DNA of 64,000 nt from Burkholderiales bacterium C2 (GCA_005503085.1 SCOI01000027.1:1-64000); one strand, 5' to 3'; shown: positions 20,655-29,080, counted from the first letter of the stretch. Notes: generated by a model not told the origin, from the letters alone. A program made the numbers and translations.

Positions 20655-21710
20655 ATGGCAGCGCCCGGCTTCTGGAAACGTGTGCTGGGCCGCAAGGCCA
20701 AGCCGGGCAGCCCGGGCGACAGCGTCACCGGGCCCAGCACGCTGCCCAGCACCCAGCCCCAGCATTTCCAGACCGACAGCGGCGCCAGCCTCGACAGCTA
20801 TGAGATCGGCCCCGAGCTGGGCCGCGGTGCGATGGCCGTCGTGCATCTGGCCACCGAGCGGGCCAGCGGCCGCCAGGTGGCCATCAAGCGACTGGCGCTG
20901 CAGCGGGAGTTCGCGGCCGAGGACCTGATCGATGTGCGCCAGCGCTTCATGCGCGAGGCCCGCGCGGCCGGCCATCTGGCCCACCCCGATATCCTGCAGG
21001 TGCTTGACGCCGGCCCGACCGGCCAGGACGCCTGGATCGCGATGGAGTATGTGCAGGGTCAGGATCTGAGCCATTTCACCCGTGCGGGTGCGCTGCTGCC
21101 GGTGCGCGAGGTGCTGGCGCTGGCCATACGGCTGGCCCGCGCGCTGGCCTTCGCACACAGCCAGGGCGTGGTGCACCGCGACATCAAGCCCTCCAATGTG
21201 ATGCTGGACCGCAGCAGCGGCACGCTGAAGATCATGGATTTCGGCATTGCCCGCATTGCTGACGGCAGCCGCACCCGCACCGGCCTGGTGCTGGGCACCC
21301 CCTCCTTCATGTCGCCCGAGCAGCTCGCCGGGCTGCAGGTCGACGGGCGCAGCGACCTCTATTCGCTGGGCGCACTGCTCTACCAGCTGCTGACCGGCCA
21401 GCTGCCGCATCAGTCGGACTCGATGGCCCAGCTGATGTACCAGATCGCCAACCAGGCGCCGCCGGATGTGCGCCACCACCGGCCCGAGCTGCCCGAAGCG
21501 CTGGCGCTGGTGCTGGCGCTGGCGCTGGAGAAGCGCCCCGAGCTGCGCTACCGCAGCGGCGAGCTGTTCGCCCAGGACCTGGAGACGGTGCTGGCCCAGC
21601 TGCCGGCGGCCGATCCGGCAGGCCCGCCGGGCCGCGAGGATTTCACGGCCGCCGACCCGTTCGCGCAAACATTGCGTCTGAACCCCCAGGAACCGGGGCA
21701 AAATCCCTGA
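20655..21710 (+). CDS. Eukaryotic-type serine/threonine protein kinase
   Basis: Cytosolic Hanks-type kinase of 351 residues. After a disordered N-terminal ~45 residues, the kinase domain shows the Gly loop LGRGAMAVVHLA, the ATP-binding Lys in VAIKRLAL, catalytic loop HRDIKPSNVMLD, MDFGIARI (DFG) and the APE-like segment GTPSFMSPEQLAG. No membrane helix or sensor domain is seen; the C-terminal tail is short. It is followed by a PP2C phosphatase and an FHA protein, the classic writer-eraser-reader set. Substrates are unknown. Confidence 0.92.
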   Translation: MAAPGFWKRVLGRKAKPGSPGDSVTGPSTLPSTQPQHFQTDSGASLDSYEIGPELGRGAMAVVHLATERASGRQVAIKRLALQREFAAEDLIDVRQRFMREARAAGHLAHPDILQVLDAGPTGQDAWIAMEYVQGQDLSHFTRAGALLPVREVLALAIRLARALAFAHSQGVVHRDIKPSNVMLDRSSGTLKIMDFGIARIADGSRTRTGLVLGTPSFMSPEQLAGLQVDGRSDLYSLGALLYQLLTGQLPHQSDSMAQLMYQIANQAPPDVRHHRPELPEALALVLALALEKRPELRYRSGELFAQDLETVLAQLPAADPAGPPGREDFTAADPFAQTLRLNPQEPGQNP

Positions 21711-21736
21711 CCCAAGCGACACAGCCCAGCCCGCCC

Positions 21737-22525
21737 ATGACCGTGGAGATCTTCAGCGCTACCGATGTCGGCCGCGCCCGCGACAACAACGAAGACTCGG
21801 TGGCGCTGGACCCGGCCGTGAGCCTGGCCGTGCTGGCTGACGGCATGGGGGGCTATAACGCCGGCGAGGTCGCCAGCCAGATGCTGACCTCCTTCATCAC
21901 GGCCGAGCTGGGCCGCTGGCTGAAGGAAACCAGCAACAAGGCCACCGCCGCCGACGTGAAGCGGGCGATGGACATCTGTGTCGACAACGCCAACCGCGCC
22001 ATCTTCAACGCGGCCAACACCAATCCGCGCTATGCCGGCATGGGCACGACCCTGGTGCTGGCCGTGTTCCGCGACGAGGGCCTGCTGTTGGGCCATGTCG
22101 GCGATTCGCGCGCCTACCGTTTGCGCAACGGCCAGCTGAGTCAGCTGACCCGCGACCATTCGCTGCTGCAAGAGCAGCTCGATGCCGGCCTGCTGACCCC
22201 CGAAGAAGCCGCCTATTCCAACAACCGCAATCTGGTGACCCGGGCGGTTGGCGTCGAGGACACGGTGATGCTGGAGCTGCATCAGCACGAGGTTCAGCCG
22301 GGCGATCTGTTCCTGCTGTGCTCGGATGGACTCTCCGATATGCTGGACGACGACGCCCTGGCTCAGTTGCTCTTAAGCCACCCTTCGCTGTCGGAAGCGG
22401 CTCAAGCCTTGATTGATGCGGCCAATGACATGGGCGGCAAGGATAATATTGCGATTGTGTTGGCCCGCGCCGAGGGTCCCGCCCGGGCGACCGGCCGGAC
22501 ATGGTGGCCCTTCGGTCGTAAATAA
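21737..22525 (+). CDS. PP2C-family serine/threonine phosphatase (Stp type)
   Basis: Metal-dependent phosphatase of 262 residues that probably reverses the adjacent kinase. Metal-binding motifs are clear: ATDVGRARDNNEDSVALD with the first Asp cluster, LADGMGGYNAGEVAS, LLGHVGDSRAYRL and LLCSDGLSDMLDD, and MGGKDNIAIVLAR near the end. The gene starts 26 bases after the kinase gene and precedes the FHA gene by 72 bases. Confidence 0.93.
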   Translation: MTVEIFSATDVGRARDNNEDSVALDPAVSLAVLADGMGGYNAGEVASQMLTSFITAELGRWLKETSNKATAADVKRAMDICVDNANRAIFNAANTNPRYAGMGTTLVLAVFRDEGLLLGHVGDSRAYRLRNGQLSQLTRDHSLLQEQLDAGLLTPEEAAYSNNRNLVTRAVGVEDTVMLELHQHEVQPGDLFLLCSDGLSDMLDDDALAQLLLSHPSLSEAAQALIDAANDMGGKDNIAIVLARAEGPARATGRTWWPFGRK

Positions 22526-22597
22526 GGTCGGGTCCGAATCGGCGGCTTGGAGCGGCCGGCCGGCACGCAAAACAGACAACAGGACTTGAGGTCAAGC

Positions 22598-23260
22598 ATG
22601 GGCAAGCTGGTGGTTTCGCTCGATGGGGTGGTGATCAAGGAGGTGCAGATCACCAAGGACAAGACCACCCTGGGGCGGCGGCCTTACAACGACATCGTGA
22701 TCGACAACCTGGCCGTCAGCGGTGAGCATGCCGTGCTGCAGATGGTGGGCGCCGATGTCTTCATCGAAGACCTGAACTCCACCAACGGCACCTATATCAA
22801 CGGCAAGGCGATCAAGAAGCAGTTGCTCAGCAACAGCGACGTCGTCGAGATCGGTAAATACAAGATCAAGTTCCTGCTGGAAGACAGCGTGGACTACGAG
22901 AAGACCATGATCCTGAAGCCCGGCTCGGCCGTGCCCAGCGGTTTCGGTCTGCCCTCGTCCTTCGGCGCCCTGGGTTCGCCCGCCAGCACCGCGCTGCCGG
23001 CCACCATCAAGGTGCTGACCGGCGCGGCCGCCGGCCGCGAGGTCAGCCTGACCAAGGTGGTCACCACGGTCGGCAAGCCCGGCGTGCAGGTCGCCTCCAT
23101 CACCAAGCGCCCCAGCGGCTATGTATTCGCCCATGTCGAGGGCGGCGCCCGCCCCAGCGTCAACGGCATCCCCCTAGTCGGTGAATCGGTCGCGCTGAAG
23201 AGCGGCGATGTGATCGAGCTGGCCGGCACCCAGATGCAGTTCGTCCAAGCCGGCCTCTGA
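22598..23260 (+). CDS. FHA-domain protein, probably two FHA folds
   Basis: Phosphothreonine-reading protein of 220 residues. Start set at ATG 22598, after an AGGACTTGAGG-rich leader. The N-terminal FHA domain (about 15-95) contains TLGRRPYNDIVIDNLAVSGEHA and LNSTNGTYING, the conserved Arg, Ser-x-x-His and Asn positions. A Gly/Ala/Pro linker carries EKTMIL, similar to an FHA-target segment. The C-terminal 85 residues (ATIKVLTGAAAGREVSLT to MQFV) look like a second, diverged FHA-type sandwich lacking the SxxH motif. It belongs with the kinase and phosphatase upstream. Confidence 0.88.
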   Translation: MGKLVVSLDGVVIKEVQITKDKTTLGRRPYNDIVIDNLAVSGEHAVLQMVGADVFIEDLNSTNGTYINGKAIKKQLLSNSDVVEIGKYKIKFLLEDSVDYEKTMILKPGSAVPSGFGLPSSFGALGSPASTALPATIKVLTGAAAGREVSLTKVVTTVGKPGVQVASITKRPSGYVFAHVEGGARPSVNGIPLVGESVALKSGDVIELAGTQMQFVQAGL

Positions 23261-23447
23261 ACCCGGCGGCTGAAACCGGCAGCCCAGGCCGGGCCCGCCG
23301 TGCAGCAAATCACGCCACCGCCCGACATCGCCACGGCCGTCCCCTGATCGGCTGAGAAACGCGAACTACGCAGCTAGGCAGGGCTGCCCGGGGCGCGTAA
23401 ATTGAGACGGAGCCCACAATCTCGTGCGCCATCTCCGACTCCGACGC

Positions 23448-24221
23448 ATGAACATACATGTCCTGGGCTGCTCCGGCGCCATTGCAGCAGGCTACAAGAC
23501 CAGCGCCTTCCTGCTCGACGACGACATCCTGATCGACGCCGGCACCGGTGTCGGTGACCTCGGCCTGGACGCCCTGGCCCGCATCGACCACATCCTGGTC
23601 AGCCACTCGCACCTGGACCACATCCTGGCCATCGGGCTGCTGGCAGACACCGTGCTGCGCCTGCGCGCCCAGGCCGGCCGCCCGCCTATCCAGGTCCACG
23701 CGCTGGCAGCGACGCTGGACGCGCTGCGCCAGCACATCTTCAACGGCGTGATCTGGCCCGACTTCACCCGCCTGCCTAGCGCCGAGCACCCGGTGCTGAG
23801 CCTGCATCCCTTCGAGATCGGCCAGCGCCTGAACCTGGGCGGCCGCGAGATCGAGGTGCTGAATGCCGAACACACGGTACCGGCGGTCGGCTTCGCGGTG
23901 GACTCGCCCACCGGCCACTGGGTCTACACCGGCGACACCGGCCCGAACCCGGTCCTGTGGCAGCGCCTGTCCGAGATCAAGGTCGCCCATCTGGTGATCG
24001 AAACCGCTTTTGGTGACGACGAGCGCCAACTAGCCCGCATCAGCCGCCATCTCTGCCCCACCGCGCTAGGCCGCGAGCTGGCCCAGCTGGGCGGCAGCGT
24101 CGAGGTCCACATCACCCATATCAAGCCCGGCGAAATCGACGCGGTGATGAGCGAGATCGGTGCCTTGAGCAGCCCGCACAGGATCCGCACGCTGAAGGCC
24201 GGCGACATCCTGAGCCTCTGA
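23448..24221 (+). CDS. Metallo-beta-lactamase-fold phosphodiesterase-like protein
   Basis: Hydrolase of 257 residues with the MBL fold, resembling class II cyclic-nucleotide phosphodiesterases. Start set at ATG 23448 (MNIHVLGCSGAIAAGYKTSAFLLD). The metal-binding signature is VSHSHLDHI near residue 52, with further ligands plausible in NAEHTVPAVGF, YTGDTGPNP and VHITHIKPGE. The substrate cannot be read from the sequence; cAMP is only a family precedent. It lies 187 bases after the FHA gene, so co-transcription with the signalling cluster is uncertain. Confidence 0.78.
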   Translation: MNIHVLGCSGAIAAGYKTSAFLLDDDILIDAGTGVGDLGLDALARIDHILVSHSHLDHILAIGLLADTVLRLRAQAGRPPIQVHALAATLDALRQHIFNGVIWPDFTRLPSAEHPVLSLHPFEIGQRLNLGGREIEVLNAEHTVPAVGFAVDSPTGHWVYTGDTGPNPVLWQRLSEIKVAHLVIETAFGDDERQLARISRHLCPTALGRELAQLGGSVEVHITHIKPGEIDAVMSEIGALSSPHRIRTLKAGDILSL

Positions 24222-24244
24222 ACCGCGCCGGCCGCCGGGCCGAC

Positions 24245-24310
24245 TGACAAAAATGGTCAGATCCCCGAAGCCAGGACAAAACGCGCGGCCCCGGGTGACC
24301 AAAATGGTCG
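24245..24310 (+). promoter_or_regulatory. Twin upstream dyads of the pilin promoter (candidate PilR sites)
   Basis: TGACA-AAAAT-GGTCA (24245-24259) and TGACC-AAAAT-GGTCG (24296-24310) are nearly the same 15-base dyad, with start-to-start spacing 51 bases (about five helical turns). They lie about 150 and 95 bases upstream of the start expected from the sigma-54 promoter, where enhancer-binding proteins act. Assignment to PilR is inferred from position only. A further CCGTGA-N6-TCACGG repeat lies at 24337-24354. Confidence 0.55.
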
Positions 24311-24372
24311 CTTCAAGCCCGCAAGCCCCCGAAATTCCGTGAGATCCGTCACGGCAAAGGCGATCAAAAGCC

Positions 24373-24388
24373 TGGCACGGCCCCTGCA
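24373..24388 (+). promoter_or_regulatory. Sigma-54 promoter of the pilin gene
   Basis: TGGCAC-N5-CTGCA, with GG at 24374-24375 and GC at 24386-24387 separated by exactly ten bases, fits the -24/-12 consensus with one substitution (CTGC for TTGC). Transcription would begin near 24399, 48 bases before the ATG. PilA genes are RpoN-dependent in many proteobacteria. Confidence 0.8.
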
Positions 24389-24446
24389 TTCAGGGGGAGT
24401 GTCTCTACCCCTCAATGCATTTCTTTTCTTCCCAGGAGTCCCCATC

Positions 24447-24911
24447 ATGAGCATGAAGCGCGTCCAACAAGGTTTCACCCTGATCGAACTGATGATCGTC
24501 GTGGCGATTATTGGTATCTTGGCTGCTGTGGCGATTCCGCAGTACCGTGATTACACGTCGAAGACAAAGGTTGGTTCGGCGATCGCCAGTATTGACGGTG
24601 TCAAGAAAGGCGTCGCGCTCTGCTATCAAGAAAGCGGCACCTTCGCGAATTGCGGGCCCGGCGGTACTGGTGGCGTCCCCGCATTCACAGCGACCAACGT
24701 TGTCTCCGGCCTCGCCTATACCGATGCAACCGGCGCAATTCAGTTGACATTTGCTGCTGGAAATGGCGCGTCATTGGACGGCAAGAAGATCACCTACACG
24801 CCGACAGTCGATGGCGTGCGCATGTCCTGGGCGGTCACGACTGACGTAACCGAGGCAGCCGTTCTTGCCGCTATCACCAAGAACACGACGGCTGCTGCTG
24901 CTGCTCCTTAA
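24447..24911 (+). CDS. pilA: Type IV major pilin
   Basis: Structural subunit of type IV pili, exported and cleaved by PilD. Start at ATG 24447 gives leader MSMKRVQQG, cleavage before Phe10, then FTLIELMIVVAIIGILAAVAIPQYRDYTSK with the conserved Glu at mature position 5. ATG 24453 is an alternative start. The protein has 154 residues; two cysteines (CYQESGTFANC) lie unusually early, in the alpha-beta loop, instead of near the C terminus. The globular half is Thr/Ala/Gly-rich and ends in an Ala run. GC content is clearly lower than in flanking genes. A strong terminator follows, so it is probably monocistronic. Confidence 0.93.
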   Translation: MSMKRVQQGFTLIELMIVVAIIGILAAVAIPQYRDYTSKTKVGSAIASIDGVKKGVALCYQESGTFANCGPGGTGGVPAFTATNVVSGLAYTDATGAIQLTFAAGNGASLDGKKITYTPTVDGVRMSWAVTTDVTEAAVLAAITKNTTAAAAAP

Positions 24912-24972
24912 CGAATGTGACGGAGATCGCAGACGGCTATGAAACCAAGTCGCTAGCCTGATTCCGTTGCCC

Positions 24973-25005
24973 AAAAAGAAAGCGCCCCAGGGCGCTTTCT
25001 TTTTT
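24973..25005. terminator. Intrinsic terminator after pilA
   Basis: Fourteen-base-pair stem: 24973-24986 pairs with 24991-25004, loop CCAG, T-run at the 3' side and A-run at the 5' side, so it could work in both directions. Confidence 0.93.
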
Positions 25006-25278
25006 GTTTGGCCTCATGAAAGATTGGGGTCAGATTGCCCCGTAACTCAAGGCAGTTTCTCCCTACCGGCTTCCTTGCATGTTCGGACGCTTTCCGGGAA
25101 ACAAGGACGCTGCGTGAGCAATTCACGGGGTCGGTGACCTGCTTACGGGACTTGTAGCCACTCAGGCGGTGAGTTTCTGTGATGTTATCGGTGTCGGACC
25201 ACTCGCGGCGAACCGAGGCTGGTAGCCGGTATGTGGGGCCAGCGCTCGTTGTAGACCCTGCCGCCAAGCATCCGCCCA
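25006..25278. other. Non-coding lower-GC stretch, possible decayed insertion-sequence scar
   Basis: No intact gene is visible in these 273 bases. GC content is markedly lower than the surroundings. Read on the minus strand, a fragment near 25185-25262 translates to VYNERWPH, which recalls the YNxxRPH motif at the C terminus of IS3-type transposases, and the stretch GGGTCAGATTGCCCC near 25026 resembles sequences often found beside mobile elements. No terminal repeats or target duplication could be found, so this is tentative. Confidence 0.25.
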
Positions 25279-27375
25279 CTACAACGCGCTTGGAGCAGCC
25301 CCAGCCCACCTGAAACACCCCCGCCCCGCCCCCTTGGCCCGATACAGCGCCTCATCCGCGCTCGCCAGCAGCTCGGCTGCCACGGGCGGATCGCCGGGGC
25401 CACCGTCATACGCCGCAATCCCCATGCTGGTCGCCAGCTGTAGCGGGCCGGTGGGCAGCTGCACCGGTGCCTGCATCGCATGCAGGATCTTGCCGGCCAC
25501 GAGCTCGGCCTCGTTGGGCTGGTGCAGGCCCTCCAGGATCAGCACGAACTCGTCGCCGCCCAGCCGCGCGACCATGTCGGTGCCGCGCACGCAGCGGCTC
25601 AGGCGCCGGGCGAACTCCTGCAGCACCTGATCACCGGCCGCGTGGCCGAGTCCGTCATTGATCTGCTTGAACTTGTCGATGTCCAGGAAGATCAGGGCCA
25701 GGCCCTGGGCGTTGCGCCGGCTGCGGGCCAGCGCCTCGTCCAGTCGCTCGTCGAACTGGCGCCGGTTCGGCAGGCCGGTCAGTTCGTCGACGCGCGACAA
25801 CCGGTCCAGATGCTGCTCGACCAGCTTGGCCGCCGTGATGTCGGTGGCCAGGGTGTAGACGCCGGCCACCGAGCCGTCCTCCAGCAGATCGGGGATGTAG
25901 TCGGCGCGCAGCAGGCGCTTGACGCCGCCCGCCTCGGCCTCGGTCTCGAAGCTGGCCCGCTCGCCGTCCAGGGCCTGCTGCAGGGCCTGGCGACGCGGCT
26001 CATAGGCCTCGGGGCCGATCAGCTCGGGCAGACGCTGGCCCAGGGCGCGAGCCGGGTCGATGTCCATCCAGGGCTTGAAGGTCGCGTTCAGGAACTGCAG
26101 GCGCTGCTCGCGGTCGATGTAGGAGATCAGCACCGGCAGGTTGTCGGCAATGGTGCGCAGCCGCCGCTCGCCCGCCTGCAGCTGGCGCAGCGCCTGCTGC
26201 AGCTCGGCGGTGCGCTGCTCGACGCGCTGCTCCAGCGAGGTGTTGAGCTCGGCCAGCGTTGCGTCCTGCCGGGCCTGGCGGGCCGACAGATCGGCCAGCG
26301 CGCCTGACAGCAGGGCCACCTCGCGATAGCCCCCCACCCGCGGCAACGGCTCATCGCCCAGATGGCGCCGGGCCGAGATCACGGCGGCCAGGCGCTCCAG
26401 CGGCGCCGACAGGCGGCGCGCCAGCAGCCAGGCCAGCGGCACCGACAGGGCCACCAGCGCCAGCGCCACCATCACGATCTGGCCGCGCAGCCTCTGGTAG
26501 TCGGCCAGCGCGACGCTGGTCGGCGTGCGCATCAGGATGGTCCAGCCCAGGCCCGGATAGCTGCCCTGGCCGCGCGTCGCGGCCGTCACCGCGAAATAGT
26601 CGATGCCGGCATCGCTGTAGCGCCGGGCCGTGCCTATCGTGCCCATATCGAGCGCCAGCTTGCGTCCTTCCAAAGCCGGTGGGCCCAGCAGCACGGTGCC
26701 GTCCTGCCCGATCACCAGGGCCTCGGCCGCATGCGACTCCATCGCCGCGTCGATCAGTTCGTTCTTGATCTGGCGCGCCCAGGCCCAGCTCAGATGCACG
26801 CCGAACACGCCCAGATAGCGGCCGCGCTCATCGCGCAGCGGCAGCGCAAAGTCGACAAAGCGCCAGGGCTCGCTCTGCTTGGGCAGCAGCTTCTCCAGCA
26901 GCACCGCCGCATGCACATCGCCGACGAAGGGGCCGGCCTTGCCGCCCTGCCACCAGGGCCGCTTAGCGACATTGACCCCTTCGAGCAGACCGCCGCCGGC
27001 GGCCAGCACCTGGCCCTCGGCATCGGTGACGCCCAGCCAGGCGAAGTGACCAAAGCCCAGCCGGATCTGCTCCAGCGCCCGGCGCATCGCCGGCACATCG
27101 TCGTGGCGCTGAAACAGCTCCAGCTGCGACAGCACCTTGACCTCCTGGAACTGCTGGGCCATGCCGCGGTCCAGTGCATCACGGAAGTCCAGCGCGATCT
27201 GGCGCAGCGACTCGGTCGCGCGCCGCTCGGCATGGGCGCGTGCGAAATTCTCGATCAGCCAGGCGCAGCTCAGCACGGCCAGCAGCACCGCCGTCAGCAC
27301 GGCCGCGGTCAGCCAGCTGCCCAGCGAGAGGCGGTCCTTGCGGGGGCGGGTCAGGTCTTGCGTCGCAACAGTCAT
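25279..27375 (-). CDS. Membrane diguanylate cyclase with Cache, HAMP, PAS and GGDEF domains
   Basis: Makes cyclic di-GMP in response to an extracytoplasmic signal. Start chosen at ATG 27375 (MTVATQDLTRPRKDRLSLGSWL), dropping a 44-residue unlikely extension; 698 residues. Order: membrane helix (~20-43), large periplasmic dCache-like domain (~45-290, with GIDYFAVTAATRGQGSYPGLGWTILM), second helix (~300-320), HAMP, coiled coil, PAS (~400-510) and GGDEF. The active site GGDEF (606-610) is intact and a product-inhibition I-site RGTD (597-600) lies five residues before it. It converges on the pilin region. No EAL domain is present. Confidence 0.9.
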   Translation of the reverse strand: MTVATQDLTRPRKDRLSLGSWLTAAVLTAVLLAVLSCAWLIENFARAHAERRATESLRQIALDFRDALDRGMAQQFQEVKVLSQLELFQRHDDVPAMRRALEQIRLGFGHFAWLGVTDAEGQVLAAGGGLLEGVNVAKRPWWQGGKAGPFVGDVHAAVLLEKLLPKQSEPWRFVDFALPLRDERGRYLGVFGVHLSWAWARQIKNELIDAAMESHAAEALVIGQDGTVLLGPPALEGRKLALDMGTIGTARRYSDAGIDYFAVTAATRGQGSYPGLGWTILMRTPTSVALADYQRLRGQIVMVALALVALSVPLAWLLARRLSAPLERLAAVISARRHLGDEPLPRVGGYREVALLSGALADLSARQARQDATLAELNTSLEQRVEQRTAELQQALRQLQAGERRLRTIADNLPVLISYIDREQRLQFLNATFKPWMDIDPARALGQRLPELIGPEAYEPRRQALQQALDGERASFETEAEAGGVKRLLRADYIPDLLEDGSVAGVYTLATDITAAKLVEQHLDRLSRVDELTGLPNRRQFDERLDEALARSRRNAQGLALIFLDIDKFKQINDGLGHAAGDQVLQEFARRLSRCVRGTDMVARLGGDEFVLILEGLHQPNEAELVAGKILHAMQAPVQLPTGPLQLATSMGIAAYDGGPGDPPVAAELLASADEALYRAKGAGRGCFRWAGAAPSAL

Positions 27376-27429
27376 GGGCCGCTTTGTAGCCCGGTCGTCG
27401 ATGCACCGCAAGTCGGGCGACGGGCATCG

Positions 27430-27490
27430 CGCACCAAGCCAGCGCATGACCGATTCATCAGCCGCTGGCCGAACGCACCAAACTCGGGCA
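27430..27490 (+). promoter_or_regulatory. Two NtrC-like dyads upstream of the ATP-grasp operon
   Basis: CGCACC-AAGCC-AGCGCA (27430-27446) and CGCACC-AAACT-CGGGCA (27474-27490) each match nine of twelve positions of the NtrC site TGCACC-N5-GGTGCA. Their centres lie 44 bases apart, at about -109 and -65 from the start expected from the sigma-54 promoter. This is a visual match only. Confidence 0.4.
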
Positions 27491-27520
27491 AGCTGCACTG
27501 CAGGCAAGCAAAGCAGGCCT

Positions 27521-27535
27521 GGGCACAGCCCTTGC
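27521..27535 (+). promoter_or_regulatory. Sigma-54 promoter of the ATP-grasp / alpha-E / transglutaminase operon
   Basis: GGGCAC-AGCCC-TTGC: GG at 27522-27523 and GC at 27534-27535 are ten bases apart as required, and ten of eleven... consensus positions outside the spacer agree apart from the leading T. The start would be near 27547, 26 bases before the ATG, leaving room for the GGAG site at 27558. Confidence 0.65.
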
Positions 27536-27572
27536 GTCTATCGCGATTCAAGCCGACGGAGTCTTTCTCAAC

Positions 27573-29078
27573 ATGCATGCGCTCACCCTTCCCGCCCAGG
27601 GCCACTATGACGAGATGCTGCTCGCCGACGGGGCCATACGCCCCCATTACCAGGCCTTCGACCAGTGGCTGCAGGCCCAGACGCCCGAGGCCCTGGCCAA
27701 GAAGCGGGCCGAGGCCGACCTGCTGTTCCACAAGGTGGGCATCACCTTCGCCGTCTACGGCGACGAGGCCGGCGCCGAGCGCCTGATCCCTTTCGACACC
27801 GTGCCGCGCATCGTGCCGGCCAGCGAGTGGCAGATGCTGGAGGCCGGGCTGCGCCAGCGCGTCACCGCGCTGAACCGCTTTCTGTGGGACATCTACCACG
27901 ATCACGAGATCATCAAGGCCGGCCTGATCCCGGCCGAGCAGGTCTTCGCCAATGCCCAGTACCAGCCGGCGATGCAGGGGCTGGACCTGCCGCACGGCAT
28001 CTACGCCCACATCACCGGGGTCGACCTGATACGCCACTCGGACGGCGGCTACTACGTGCTGGAAGACAATCTGCGCGTGCCCTCGGGCGTCAGCTATATG
28101 CTGGAAAACCGCAAGATGATGATGCGGCTGTTCCCCGAGCTGTTCTCCCGCTACCCGGTGGCCCCCGTCGCGCATTACCCGACCCTGCTGCTGGACACCT
28201 TGCGGCATGCGGCAGAGGTCGAGAACCCTAATGTGGTCGTGCTGACCCCCGGCCCCTTCAACAGCGCCTATTTCGAGCACGCCTTCCTGGCCCAGCAGAT
28301 GGGGGTGGAGCTGGTCGAGGGTCAGGACTTGTTCGTCAAGGATGACTACCTCTATATGCGCACCACCGTGGGCCCGAAACGGGTGGACGTGATCTACCGC
28401 CGCATCGATGACGCCTTCCTCGACCCGCTGGCCTTCCGCGCCGACTCGATGCTGGGCGTGCCGGGTCTGCTCTCGGTCTACAAGCAGGGTCATCTGATCC
28501 TGGCCAATGCGATAGGCACCGGCGTGGCCGATGACAAATCGATCTACCCTTATGTGCCCGACATGATCCGCTTCTATCTGAAGGAGGAGCCCATCTTGCA
28601 CAACGTGCCGACCTGGCAATGCCGCAAGCCGGCCGATCTGGACCATGTGCTCAAGCACATGGCCGAGCTGGTGGTCAAGGAGGTCCATGGCGCCGGCGGC
28701 TACGGCATGTTGGTGGGCCCGGCCTCGACGGCCGCCGAGGTCGATGACTTCCGCGCGCGGGTCAAGGCCAACCCAAGCAACTACATCGCCCAGCCCACGC
28801 TGTGCCTGTCGAGCTGCCCGACCTTTGTCGAGGCCGGCATCGCACCGCGCCATATCGATCTGCGGCCTTTTGTGCTGAGCGGCCGCGAGATCAGCATGGT
28901 CGCCGGCGGGCTGACGCGTGTGGCCCTGAAGCAGGGCTCGCTGGTGGTGAATTCGTCCCAAGGTGGCGGCACCAAGGACACCTGGATCCTGGAAGGTGTG
29001 GAGCCCCCAGGTTCACTTCGTTCACTGCCCCCCGAGGGGGCGCAGGCCTCCCTTGGGGCGGCCCGGCGGGAGTCCTGA
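27573..29078 (+). CDS. Circularly permuted ATP-grasp type 2 protein (DUF404/DUF407)
   Basis: Predicted amidoligase-like enzyme that would couple an amine or amino acid to a carboxylate with ATP. Its substrate is unknown. The 501-residue protein shows family blocks DEMLLADGAIRPHYQAFDQWL, ITFAVYGDEAGAERLIPFDTVPRII-like text, DLIRHSDGGYYVLEDNLRVPSGVSYMLENR and the late VVKEVHGAGGYGMLVGP. The natural end of the family is near SQGGGTKDTWILE; here about 25 further residues (from roughly residue 475) are encoded by a repeat-like element. It is first of three genes; alpha-E starts two bases after its stop. A sigma-54-type promoter lies upstream. Confidence 0.88.
   Translation: MHALTLPAQGHYDEMLLADGAIRPHYQAFDQWLQAQTPEALAKKRAEADLLFHKVGITFAVYGDEAGAERLIPFDTVPRIVPASEWQMLEAGLRQRVTALNRFLWDIYHDHEIIKAGLIPAEQVFANAQYQPAMQGLDLPHGIYAHITGVDLIRHSDGGYYVLEDNLRVPSGVSYMLENRKMMMRLFPELFSRYPVAPVAHYPTLLLDTLRHAAEVENPNVVVLTPGPFNSAYFEHAFLAQQMGVELVEGQDLFVKDDYLYMRTTVGPKRVDVIYRRIDDAFLDPLAFRADSMLGVPGLLSVYKQGHLILANAIGTGVADDKSIYPYVPDMIRFYLKEEPILHNVPTWQCRKPADLDHVLKHMAELVVKEVHGAGGYGMLVGPASTAAEVDDFRARVKANPSNYIAQPTLCLSSCPTFVEAGIAPRHIDLRPFVLSGREISMVAGGLTRVALKQGSLVVNSSQGGGTKDTWILEGVEPPGSLRSLPPEGAQASLGAARRES
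28998..29075. repeat. REP-like intergenic element inside the 3' end of the ATP-grasp gene
   Basis: The stretch contains the palindromic core CCCCCCGAGGGGG (about 29030-29041) flanked by CTTCGTTCACTG and by GGCCTCCCTTGGGGCGGCCC. This arrangement recalls the short repeats scattered between genes in Comamonadaceae and relatives. Here it is read in frame and replaces the family's normal C terminus. Confidence 0.55.
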
Positions 29079-29080
29079 TC

